From the NCBI GenBank assembly GCA_022835595.1, contig BQUP01000007.1, positions 1,054,001 to 1,118,000 of the forward strand: a stretch of DNA of 64,000 nt, read 5' to 3'. The notes beneath the pieces are model-generated. The model saw nothing but the letters and a program-made list of their open reading frames with translations, had not been told where the DNA came from and did not search any database. Source of the DNA: Cystobasidium ongulense (lineage: Eukaryota; Basidiomycota; Cystobasidiomycetes; Cystobasidiales; Cystobasidiaceae). A program made the position numbers and the translations under genes. Shown piece by piece: positions 46,101 to 56,456 of the stretch. Each line of letters opens with the position of its first letter. Position 1 is the stretch's first letter.

Positions 46101-46848
46101 TCTGCGTTGTGGTGCAAGCTATGGTATACGGTACACCGTCTTACTGTATTGCGCTGGAGTGTATATGGGTGATCGAGATGGGGATGTATGGCAGAGGGTG
46201 CGATAGAGTAGAGAGAGAGAGAGGGAGAGCACGAGAGATGGTGTGACGAGGTGTAAGAGCAAGCATTGCGTGTGTCCTGCACGGTAGACAGCAGCCATCT
46301 GTTCGCTGGGTGCTAGCAGTGAAATTGTGTGCCAGCTGCCAGAGTGTGTCAGAGGGACTGGAGGAGCGAGTGACGAGCGGGATGGATGGTGGATGCAGCA
46401 TGCCGTCGCCATGGCCCAGTCCCCACTGCATGCCATCTACAGCCTGCCCACCTCGATGCGATATCGCCTTGCAGTCGTCATGCCCTGCTCGTGGTGGTGA
46501 GGGTTCCTCGTTCCTGGGCCAGGCAGGCGGGCAGGCAAGCTACAAGCAAGCAGGCAAGACGGGACGCAGACTGGCCATCGCCCATTGCACCACGCTGCAC
46601 TCACACCCTCTCATTCTGCTCTCACTCCATGCTCACTCTGCGCCCTCACTGGATTGCCCGCGATCACCCATCCATCCACCACCGCGTCGAGGGAAATCTG
46701 TCAAATCTCTCTCTCCTCAACTCGACGCACGCGCGACTGAGCTGCAAGACCACGGCATCCAGCACAGAGCAGGGCACTCGAGGAGCACGCTCGACACTCG
46801 CCCGTCCGCTGGTCTGCTCGCTCGCATCCCACCTGACTCGCTCTCACC
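43196..46848. other. Large gene-free divergent intergenic region
   Basis: A gap of 3.6 kb between divergent genes, the largest here. Open frames on both strands are of low complexity and lack motifs or credible splice joins. Visible features are a GTCAGTCAGTCAGTC run near 45,804; a GA dinucleotide run at about 46,207-46,228; the palindromic ACCGGTACCGGTACCG at 45,655-45,670; and the ACGGTA cluster listed separately. Pyrimidine-rich stretches (for example 46,600-46,720) suggest a long leader for the downstream glycosidase gene. A non-coding RNA cannot be excluded. Confidence 0.5.
45318..46286. promoter_or_regulatory. Cluster of ACGGTA hexamers (possible factor-binding sites)
   Basis: ACGGTA occurs at 45,318, 45,425, 45,612, 45,772, 45,849, 46,128 and 46,281 on the plus strand, and as TACCGT at 45,370. 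That is eight hits in under 1 kb, where roughly half a hit is expected by chance. Several extend to ACGGTAC. Whether a protein binds them is inference. Confidence 0.35.
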
Positions 46849-49800
46849 ATGGCGTCACGGCCTCGCAACATCAACCTCGATGCAAGCAAGAGCACTACGC
46901 CCGCCGCTGGTGCTGCCACTCCATCCCAAGGCAAGACGCCCACGCAAGAGACTCACCGCTTCCACGCTGCTGCTCCTGCTAACCCCGACCAGGCTGCCAA
47001 TGCCACCCCGTCCCTCTCAAAGCGACGGGGCTCCGACTCGCTCTCGATAGGCATTGCATCCAACGACTCTGCTCCATCAGGCAGCGAGAACCCAGTCCTG
47101 CCTCGCACACGCCCTAACCTCAACGCTCTAGCCTCTGTCAACGCCGCAAACGCCGCTGGAAAGGACCTCTCCACACCCCGTCCGGACGATACCCTCGACA
47201 CCCCCAACGCTTTGGGACTAAAGAGACCCTCCCCCACACCCTCCCAGATGAACAAGTCGACTGCTGTAGTCGACGACGACGACGAAGACGACAACGACGA
47301 CTCACGAAGCAACACCTCGGCCGGCGATCACGGCGATGACGAAGGTGACAGGGCAGCTGCTGCTGCAATGAGGAATGGCAGCAACAGCAATTCTGGAACT
47401 GCCACTCCCCAGTCCACACACTCGCAGCATCAATACCAGCATCATCATCAGTCACAGCACCATCATCATGCACCACACCACCAGCAACAGCACCACGCTC
47501 GCTCATACATGGACATTCCAGCTCACGAACGAGGAAGAACTGGCAATGGACACGATTTAGAACTGAGCGGCACCCAACCTATGCGACCACGCCAGCATCA
47601 GCGTACCTCTACAGCTTCGTCCATCGCTTCTTCATCCCGCAGAGAGCGCGAACACATGCGTCCTTTCCCAACTCCTGGAATGAAGACACCCAACGGTCAT
47701 CACTCCCAGCATGGTCCTCAGAACGGTCACAATGCTGAAAAGGATCCTTTTGATGAAATCAAGAGTGTGGAAGAGTGCAGACTCATGGAAGCGGAAGAGA
47801 AGAAGAGACACTGGAAGAGATGGGGTCCTTATCTGTCCGAGAGGCAGTGGGTGAGTGCTTGGCGGTAACTTCTCTTCATTGATAGAATGGTAGCACTGAC
47901 AGTGCCATTCTTTTTCAATTGCTTCTTCCATTCCCTCACTCGTATTTAATTTACCCTTCCATCACTCGCATCGCTCGTTTTAGGCCACTGTCCGCGAGGA
48001 TTACTCGGCCAATGGCGACGCATGGACTCACTTTCCACACGAGCACGCTCGATCCCGAGCTTATCGATGGGGAGAAGACGGCCTGGGTGGTGTATCTGAC
48101 AATCATCAAAGACTCTGTTTCGGACTAGCCCTGTGGAATGGAAAGGATCCAATCCTCAAAGAACGCTTGTTTGGAGTTACTGGACATCAAGGCAATCACG
48201 GTGAAGATGTCAAGGAGTTGTACTATTATTTAGATTCCACTCCTACGCACTCTTACATGAAGTACCTCTACAAGTATCCTCAGAGAAGATTCCCTTATGA
48301 GAAGCTAGTAGAAGAGAGCACTCAGCGAAGCAGAGACGTCGTCGAGTATGAGATTACAGATACAGATGCCTTTGAAGAGGATAGATACTGGGATATCTTC
48401 GTAGAGGTGGGTTGATATCGTGAAGTACGACCAAGTCTACAGAAGGCTAAGACCTGTTGCCTTCACAGTACGCCAAAGACGAAGACAACGAGAATGGCAT
48501 GTCTGTCCGCATCACCGCTTACAATCGAGGCCCAGAACCTGCAGACCTTCACATTATCCCTCAGCTATGGTTCCGCAACACCTGGTCGTGGCCCAAAGAA
48601 CGTCCTACCGGCAAAGACATGCCTAACATGAAGGCAGTCTCGGAATCGACCGTTCAAATCGACCATCCCACTCTTGGCCGATACTACTGCCATATGAACG
48701 AGTCACCCGGTCCTATTGAGCCCATCAAGCGCGGCCAACGTGGCTCTGGACCAATCCAGCCTATTATCGTTGACGAGTCTGTAGCTCCCGAGCTCATGTT
48801 CACCAACAACGACACCAACTTCCAACGACTCTATGGCGGCCAAAACGTCGTCCCATTTGTCAAGGATGCTTTCCACGATTATATCATTCCTGGTCATCGT
48901 CCACCAGTGGACAAGAAGGAAGCTGAGGAGAAACCAGCCGTTCATGTCGCTGACTCGGGCACTGAGGATCCAAATCATGTCAGACCGGACGATGATGCGA
49001 CTCCACCTGCGTCGATCCCTTCCACCCCGCAACCTACGACCAAGGTCACCGAGCCTTCACTGCCTCAACCTGAATGGCCGAACTTTATCAATCCGGATAA
49101 AGAAGGAACTAAATTTGGTGCTCACTATACTTTCAGTCAAGTACCTCCTAATGGAGGTTGCTGTGTCGTTAGACTAAAACTTACGGACAAGGATGAGAAT
49201 GAAGACGAAGCTTGTTTAGATGAGGAATTATTCGATGATACTATTCAAGAGAGGAAAACGGACGCAGATGAATTCTATGCTAGATTCAACTCGGGCTCTA
49301 TCTCTGATGATTTGAGAAATATCATGAGACAGGCATTGTCTGGTATGCTATGGTGAGTCTGATCGTGCATTGGGCATTTGAGTCGGCATGTCTATATACT
49401 AATGACCAATGACGACGGGCAGGACCAAGCAATATTACTACTTTGTCCAGAAGGAGTGGATTGAGGGAGATCCAGGTCAACCACCCCCACCTCCGGAAAG
49501 ACAATGGGTCCGCAACAGAGACTGGAAGCATTTACACTGCGAAGATATTCTCTCTATGCCTGATAAGTGGGAGTATCCCTTCTTTGCTGCTTGGGATACC
49601 GCTTTCCACTGCATTCCTCTAGCCATGGTCGATCCTGCTTATGCTAAGAATCAACTCATGTTGATGGTCAGAGAATGGTACATGAAACCAGATGGTGCTT
49701 TGCCTGCTTACGAGTGGAAGTGAGTGTCTTTGTTTTATCATCTGATGTATACCTAGGAAAGCTGCATGATCCTGACTTTATGTTTGTTTTGCCTGCAGCT

Positions 49801-51258
49801 ACTCCGATGTCAACCCTCCTGTTCACGCTTGGGCTACCTTCCGAGTTTTCAAGATCGAGCGAAAGATGTATGGTCGTGAAGATATCGGCTTCCTTGAGCG
49901 AGTCTTCCAGAAACTTCTCATGAACTTCACCTGGTGGGTCAATCGAAAGGACGCAGGTGGTAACAATGTCTTTGAAGGTGGTTTCTTGGGTCTCGACAAT
50001 ATCGGTATTTTCAATCGAAGTGAACCTCTACCTACTGGAGGTGTACTGCGTCAAGCGGACGGAACAGCATGGATGGCCTTCTACTGCTTGAATATGCTCA
50101 ATATGGCTCTTGAACTAGCCAAGCACAATCCATCATACGAAGATATCGCATCTAAGTTCTTTGAACACTTCCTTTTCATTTCGGACGCTATGACTTTCAA
50201 GTCTGGTGGTTCCGATGATGTCAGTCTGTGGAACGAAGAAGATGGTTTCTATTATGATGCTATCTCTTGGGGTCATAACCATTTCCAACAACTTCCTGTT
50301 AGATCTCTTGTCGGTCTCATCCCCACTTATGCTACTCTCACTCTTGAACCAAGCGCTATCAAAAAATTCCCCGGATTCAAGAAGAGAATGGATTGGTTCA
50401 TTCAGAATAGACCTGAGATTTCTGGAAGAAACGTCGCAAGCATGCAGGGTGAGTTTGTTAATCAGAGGCTGCACCTGAACTGTGTCTAATGTCTCGTGTT
50501 CTTTGCCTTGAACAGCTCGAGGCAAGAGTGACCGAAAGCTGCTCGCTCTTTGCAGTGAAGACAGATTGCGCAAGCTTCTCGAACGCATGCTCGATGAAAC
50601 CGAGTTTTTGAGTGACTATGGTATTCGATCTCTATCGAGAGCACACAAGGAAAAGCCATACAGCATGGATGTCAATGGACAGACTTTCAGCGTCGAATAC
50701 TGGCCTGGCGATTCACACTCTGGCATGTTTGGCGGCAACTCGAATTGGAGAGGACCTATTTGGCTTGCTGTCAATTTCCTCCTTATCGAGTCGCTACAAC
50801 GCTTCCACCAGTTCTATGGACACGACTTTAAGATTGAATGTCCTACTGGGTCTGGCGACTTTATGACGCTCGCCAATGTCGCCGACGAGATTCAGCATCG
50901 CATCATTCATATCTTTGCGCGCGACCATGAAGGAAGACGAGCGTACAATGGTGGATCAGAAAAGCTCAACAAGGATCCTCATTTCAGAGATCATTTGCAA
51001 TTCCACGAGTTCTTCCACGCCGACAATGGAAGAGGATTGGGAGCTTCTCACCAGACTGGATGGACTGGTCTGGTAGCTTGGTTCATTTGGCAATCAGGAC
51101 ACAGTGCTCGCATGCCACGAACGCCGAGAACACCGAGGACCAGTGCGATGCACTACTTTGACGAGATTGTGCCTTCTACTCCTGGTGGATCAGAGTACGA
51201 GACCGACTATCAGACCGATGCCCTGTCGGCTAGCGAGCTGTCCCCAGATGAGCTCTAA
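46849..51258 (+). CDS. Glycoside hydrolase family 63-type alpha-glycosidase
   Basis: An (alpha/alpha)6-barrel glycosidase related to family GH63 (processing glucosidase I, bacterial YgjK and mannosylglycerate hydrolases). The first 300 residues are disordered, with an acidic [10 protein letters not shown] run and a His/Gln-rich stretch ([13 protein letters not shown]) at about 47,430-47,500. The enzyme begins at [15 protein letters not shown], then [51 protein letters not shown] and [15 protein letters not shown]. Catalytic-domain hallmarks are [84 protein letters not shown] and [20 protein letters not shown]. About six introns. There is no signal peptide or membrane anchor, so it is not the ER glucosidase I itself. 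Substrate unknown. The stop is at 51,256. Confidence 0.88.
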
Positions 51259-51879
51259 GCACGTCGCTATAAGCGGAATATACCAAGTCGTAATCAAAGA
51301 CAAAACATCAAAACAATAAACAAGCTACATCTTCAGCATTAGAAGTCATTTTCACAGGTTTTTGCATTCGTCTTACCCTCCATCTACTTGACAAGCCGTT
51401 TGATTGCAAGACCGGCTCGACTGAAGCTACACCAAGATCTTCATTAGCAAGAGGGAAAGGAAGAAGAAGTCTTTTGTATTGAAGGGAATTAGCAGAGACT
51501 CGTGTCCGTCTATTGCAGACATCTTCCAGTTCGTTGTCCGCAATTAGAGAATTAGTCTACCTTTTCGTGCTAGAGGGAATACAACCAAACCACCCGGCCC
51601 CAGTCGGGCGGTCATCCACAGTGAACTGGACCTGCTGATGCTGAGCGTGCCTGCGTCTTGCCGAGGGTGTACTTGATAATGGAAGATATCGAGGCTGATC
51701 AACGACGGCGCGAACGAGAAAGAAAGAGGCAGCACGGCTCTGCTCTGCTCGACTCCAGCGACGACCAGCAAGAGCAGCAGCAGCAGCAGCAGCAAGACCC
51801 TCGACACGCCCGCAGAAGCACACCCGCTCGCAACAAGCAGCGCCCTCTTGCTTGCCGCTCGCTCGCTCGCTCGCTGGCC
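51259..51879. other. Intergenic region with CAG repeat in the downstream leader
   Basis: No independent gene. About seven CAG units lie at 51,774-51,795 within the leader of the phosphotransferase gene. They are in frame with an upstream ATG at 51,679, so a poly-Gln N-terminal extension of the next protein is possible. Confidence 0.5.
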
Positions 51880-53973
51880 ATGGGCTTCTTCATTCCCGCC
51901 GAGCGAGAGCACCACCTGCGAGACTACAAGTACTCTGGACACGATGGCTCGCTGCTGTCGAGGTACATCCTCACCCCGTACTGGAACAAGCTCGTCAAGA
52001 TATTCCCGATGTGAACAGTCCGTTCTGCGCCAGCGTCGGCGGGCTTCGCTGATGCTGTCTCCATTCGTTCCATCTGCAAGGTGGTATGCTCCCAATCTGA
52101 TAACCCTGTCGGTCAGTGCAGCATGGCTTGCGTAGCAGAAATGACTGGTAGCTGATTGGCGTCGTCGTGCTCTGCTTCCAGGGCCTCGCCTTTGTCTTTG
52201 TCAACTTCATCACCATGATCTACTGGGAACCGCTGCTCGCCTGCGCTCCCAAGCCAATTCACAAGGTGAATGAACAGCACATGCTCGACGCACTGCGTCA
52301 CGTACTGACCATGCCCTGGCAGGTCCTCGGAGGCAGCTGGGATCCCCTCTTCGGCGACGGCTATCCCGTACAAACCGCCGTAAAGTCGGTAGCCGAGTCC
52401 ATACGGTCTCTGTGGCATGGAGCAACATTCGACGCTGCCAACAAGTTCTGCCCTCCTGGATGGCTCTTTTACTCGTGCGTGTAGCTTGTTGTCTCGGCTT
52501 ACGACCTGTCACGTCATGTCATTGCACACTGACCTACCTCTTGCCTCACTTTGCAGATGGGGAATCAGTCTCTTCATCTATCAGTCCTTGGACGCCATTG
52601 ACGGCAAGCAGGCTCGTCGAACAGGCGCAAGTAGCCCTCTGGGAGAAGTCTTCGACCATGGTATGTAAACAGTCTGTGGATTTTGGTGGAGACGAATCTG
52701 ACGGCAAGTGTCGTTCTAGGATGCGATGCCATCAACACAACTGTGAGCTCAAATTGGATAGTTTCGAAGTGGAAAGGCTCGTCGAGCTGATGCTTGCAAG
52801 TACTAGCTGGAAGTTCTCCTCACTGCTGCAGCGCTCAATCTCGGACAAGGCTGGTGGACGGGTGAGGAGAGCTGCTCAAATTTACCTGACTCTCTGCTCA
52901 CAGCCCACATTACTCCCGCTCTTTAGTTGTCTCGCAATTCTTCACCCTCGCCAACTTCTACCTTACAACATGGGAAGAGTTTCACACCGGTGTAAGCTGT
53001 CAGCTATTTCTCTACTTAAAGTATTCCCGCTAATGATATTCGCGCACAGACACTATACCTTTCTGCCTTCAGCGGACCAGTAGAAGGTATTCTCCTGGTC
53101 TGTATCATTTACTGTATCACAGGATATTACGGTCCGTCCCCATCGACCCAAACATACTGACGGCCAATTGCTGACGTTTCTCGTCCTCTCCCTTAACAGG
53201 CCCAGAATTCTGGGACGTCGGTATCTTTACCTTCCTCCGTATCGATCATCAGCCTATAATCAAGACACTACACCTTAAGAACCTCCCGCTGAACGAATGT
53301 TTCCTCACATTTGGATTTTTTGCTCTTCTTTTCAACATTGCAGGAAGTTACACTAATGTGTACAAAGCACGTTCAAAGAAGGGTCAAGATGTTTTCGCTC
53401 CTATTCTAGGCTTACTTCCTTTTGCAATCAATGCTGGACTTAATGTATTCTGGCTCGCTGGAAACGAATACATCAGGACGCAGCACCTTTTGCCATTCTC
53501 CCTTTTCTGGGGTGGGTCATCAACGCAGACGTAATGAATGAGACGGGATAGTTTGCTGAGCCTAGTCTTCGACAGGTCTCTCCTTTGCCTACCAAGTTGG
53601 CTTACTTATCACAGCTCATGTCTCCAAAGGATCATTCCCATACTATAATCTGCTTATGATCTGGTCCGCAATTGGTGCAGTTGACGCAAACGCATCAAAG
53701 CTCTTCGGACGCCCGACAAACTTCGTCCAGACGTCAGAATCTGCAAGTCTTACATTTGTTTACGTCAGTCTCATCATCAGTTTCGGAGTATACTGCTTCT
53801 TCGTAAGCGATACGATATCGACTTTCTGCCGGGTCTTGGACATCAACTGTCTCACTATCAAGTATTACGGCAAGCCAAAACCTTCAACCAGCTTTGAGAA
53901 GGAACCACAAATCCCAGATAGGAATATGGCCGATGACAAGACTGCACAGAAAGGTTTGAGGCAGAGAAAGTGA
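51880..53973 (+). CDS. Choline/ethanolamine phosphotransferase (CPT1/EPT1 family)
   Basis: It performs the last step of the Kennedy pathway, joining CDP-choline or CDP-ethanolamine to diacylglycerol in ER/Golgi membranes. The start chosen is ATG 51,880 ([20 protein letters not shown]), which matches the family N-terminus. Exons then give [37 protein letters not shown] and the CDP-alcohol phosphotransferase signature D-G-x2-A-R-x8-G-x3-D-x3-D (DGKQARRTG, then GEVFDHG, spliced to CDAINTT). After that come [37 protein letters not shown] and several membrane helices to the stop at 53,971. About seven introns. In-frame ATGs upstream (51,658 and 51,679) would add about 70 residues including poly-Gln; they fit no family member I know. 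The basic tail (QKGLRQRK) may be cytosolic. Confidence 0.92.
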
Positions 53974-55292
53974 ATGGTGTTGCCGAGCCATACATAAAAC
54001 GGGATTTCCTCCCGACAACATGGAATAGGTTATTGCTACGTCTAGTCACTTGTTCGAAAGTAGATGATTAACAACGCATTGACTCGTAAGATATGCGTAC
54101 GTGTATATATAGATTATCTGCGCTATTCGACTATACACGCGCTCCCACCAGGCTCCTGATGGATATGAATTAGATGTCAGATCAGCACACTTAGCAAAGC
54201 AGCCTACCTTGATTATCTGGCGGTGAGGCAATGATAGCTATTAAAAGCTTTGAGCATCTTGTCTCGATCGTGTACCTCAGTATTAATAATTGCGGTGGGC
54301 TTCTTCTCGCCTTGTTATCATCTAACTAACTTGCACAGAGGCAACCAATCTCAGTCAAGCGCAGACAGCAGCAATACAAATATTCTGTGAGCATGTCTAT
54401 GGGACGAATACGACAGAAGTACGGCAGGACTGACCTTGCTGTCCCATAGAGCCATGCAAGCCAGCGCGACTTTGACAGCATCGGCATCCACACCAGCAAC
54501 GATTCTGCTCACATGCAGCGGTGAGGGATGCGACACTACTGCGCGTGTTCGAGCAGACAGAGGTGACCATACTTCAGTCCCGTTGCTCGTTGTGTCCTCT
54601 TCTTACGCCTGCTCTCGCCCATGGAAGCCGACACCGAAGAGGTCTACTGCTGGAAGGCCGACTGCGGCAAGCAGCTCGTCCAGTAGAGCTCTGCAGCGAC
54701 ATGCCAGGCCATGTCTATCCAGCTCTATCGTGATGCTGCTGACCTGCATCACCCTGCAGTCGAGTCTATCAGTTCTGAGCACGTGCACATGTACAAGCTG
54801 CACGTGCTCCGAAAGAGGTACGTTTCGACGAGGATGTAAAGTTACATTAGCATTAGAGCTGATGCACACAGCCTTCATTATAGTCTGGCTTAGATTGCTC
54901 AGTGTCTCTCTCTTTCCGTTCATCGGGTCTACGAGGCAGGTGCCGAGGCCAGCCAGTGATTCCATATCCTTTTCATGTGCTTATACTTCAGCAAAGACAT
55001 GCGTTGCTGGTCTGGAATTTCAACAATCTGATAATATTACCTTGCATTTTGAGTCTTATCTTATTCAAGCCGTTGCTTAGCTCCCAGCTGTAGGTCTCGG
55101 CCAGCGTCTACGTCTGGGCAACAATGTTTTGTAATCATGCTTGCCATTACTGCTTGACTTGACTGCGCGTCACTGCTGAATAGTTCCTACACTGCTTCGA
55201 TATCCTACTGTCCTTGCCTCTAGTGTCCTTGTTGTCGTGGTCACTCATGATGGCAATGTTCGCATTCCAGCCTGTCTTCACCATCCCTCTGT
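53974..55292. other. Intergenic region with a possible zinc-finger gene remnant
   Basis: No complete gene could be built. In one plus-strand frame, ATG 54,623 gives MEADTEEVYCWKADCGKQLV, then an in-frame TAG, then HVHMYKLHVLRKR (about 54,778-54,820). The two parts are spaced like the Cys and His pairs of a C2H2 finger. No GT or GC intron of plausible length removes the stop. It may be a decayed or mis-spliced small gene. Confidence 0.25.
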
Positions 55293-56158
55293 CTATCCGA
55301 AGACATACCAGACGAGTATGAGGGCGCATACGCCGGCTACTGTGCTTAGTATCAGCGAGTCTCGCCGCCGTCTGGAATTGATCATTGAGAGTAGCGAGTT
55401 GATGCCGGGCACTTGTGCTGCATAGAATGAAAGTAGATTTGTGCAGAAGTCACTCCAAGTCAGCTCGACAACAAGTACCGCGCGAGAACCTCCTCTCACT
55501 CACTCAGGACACTCGACATGCGTGCATTCACTCCACTGATGGCCGACCGCTGCTGCGAGAACTCTCTCCTCGTCGCGTATGCCTGTTCGAGCACTTCGTC
55601 CGTCATTCGATGCGAGTTGTCTATCCTGCCTCGCTCGCCCAACAGCATGTCGGCATCACTCGAAGCTCCCTGTTGCTGCTGACCAGACTTGAAGTTGGAG
55701 ATCTCCTCCCTCACGCTGCCCAGCAGGTTCTGCCGCTGCTGGTTCTCGACAATCTGCGCGCGCGTCCGCTTGAAGTCGCGGCTGTAGTCTTGCAGGATCT
55801 CGCGATGGCGGACCAGGCTGTGGTTCATCGCACTCGAGCTGCTCGCACCTCGACGGTCCAGCAGTGCAGTCATGTCGTCGACCAGCTTGCCGAGCTGCGT
55901 CCACACCCGTCTTCAGCTCCAGCACTCTCAAGCCAGCCTCTTCCGCAGCCCACTCACGCTCTCGAGCATCTCTGATATCTCGCCCTCCATCGCTCTTGCA
56001 TCCTCTGTGCTGCTCTGGAGCGCGCTGCTTGCCTGTGCAGAGTAATAGCCCGTCGAGAGCTGACTCGCCAGCTTGCTGTAGCTCGATATCCGCTGGTCGA
56101 GCTCGTTTTCCGTGTTGCGCACGCTGCGCCGCAACGTGTCCCACTCTGCGCTTGTCAT
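55293..56158 (-). CDS. Golgi Qb-SNARE Gos1/GOSR1
   Basis: A SNARE for transport within the Golgi. ATG 56,158 gives MTSAEWDTLRRSVRNTENEL, the usual opening, and a helical bundle continues (ISSYSKLASQLSTG, REMLES-like GEISEMLESVSGLRKRL). After an intron, WTQLGKLVDDMTALLDRRGA, MNHSLVRHREILQDYSRDFK and RTRAQIVENQQRQNLLGSVR lead to the SNARE motif region (RIDNSHRMTDEVLEQAY, ATRREFSQQRSAISGVNARM), with the zero-layer Gln in FSQQR. A last intron joins VPGINSLLSMINSRRRRD to the tail anchor LILSTVAGVCALILVWYVFG ending at 55,293. Length about 230 residues, as expected. Confidence 0.92.
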
Positions 56159-56456
56159 GGTGGTGGACGGGAATGCTGTGTGGTTGAAGTGGTAAAAGTA
56201 GAGGAAAGAAAGAAAGCAGCTCGCTCGAGCTTGTACATGCAGACACGTGAAGGTGGCAAAACATGTAGATTCGTACACAGATGGACTGCATCCATACCGT
56301 TGGCTACGCTCTGTACTAATCAGAGCTGTACATGCATACTGATTGCCTTGTTCTAGCCGTGAAGGCTGCAATATCCGTTCATTGCACTTGATTATAAAGC
56401 TAGGCTAACAGGACTTTTGATACATTCTATAGGAACGCCCTCCGCTCTTAGATAGA

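Noticed and set aside
54603-54965. Minus-strand 120-codon frame opposite the possible zinc-finger remnant
   Set aside because: No motif, and it mirrors the plus-strand Cys/His coding bias rather than showing its own signal.
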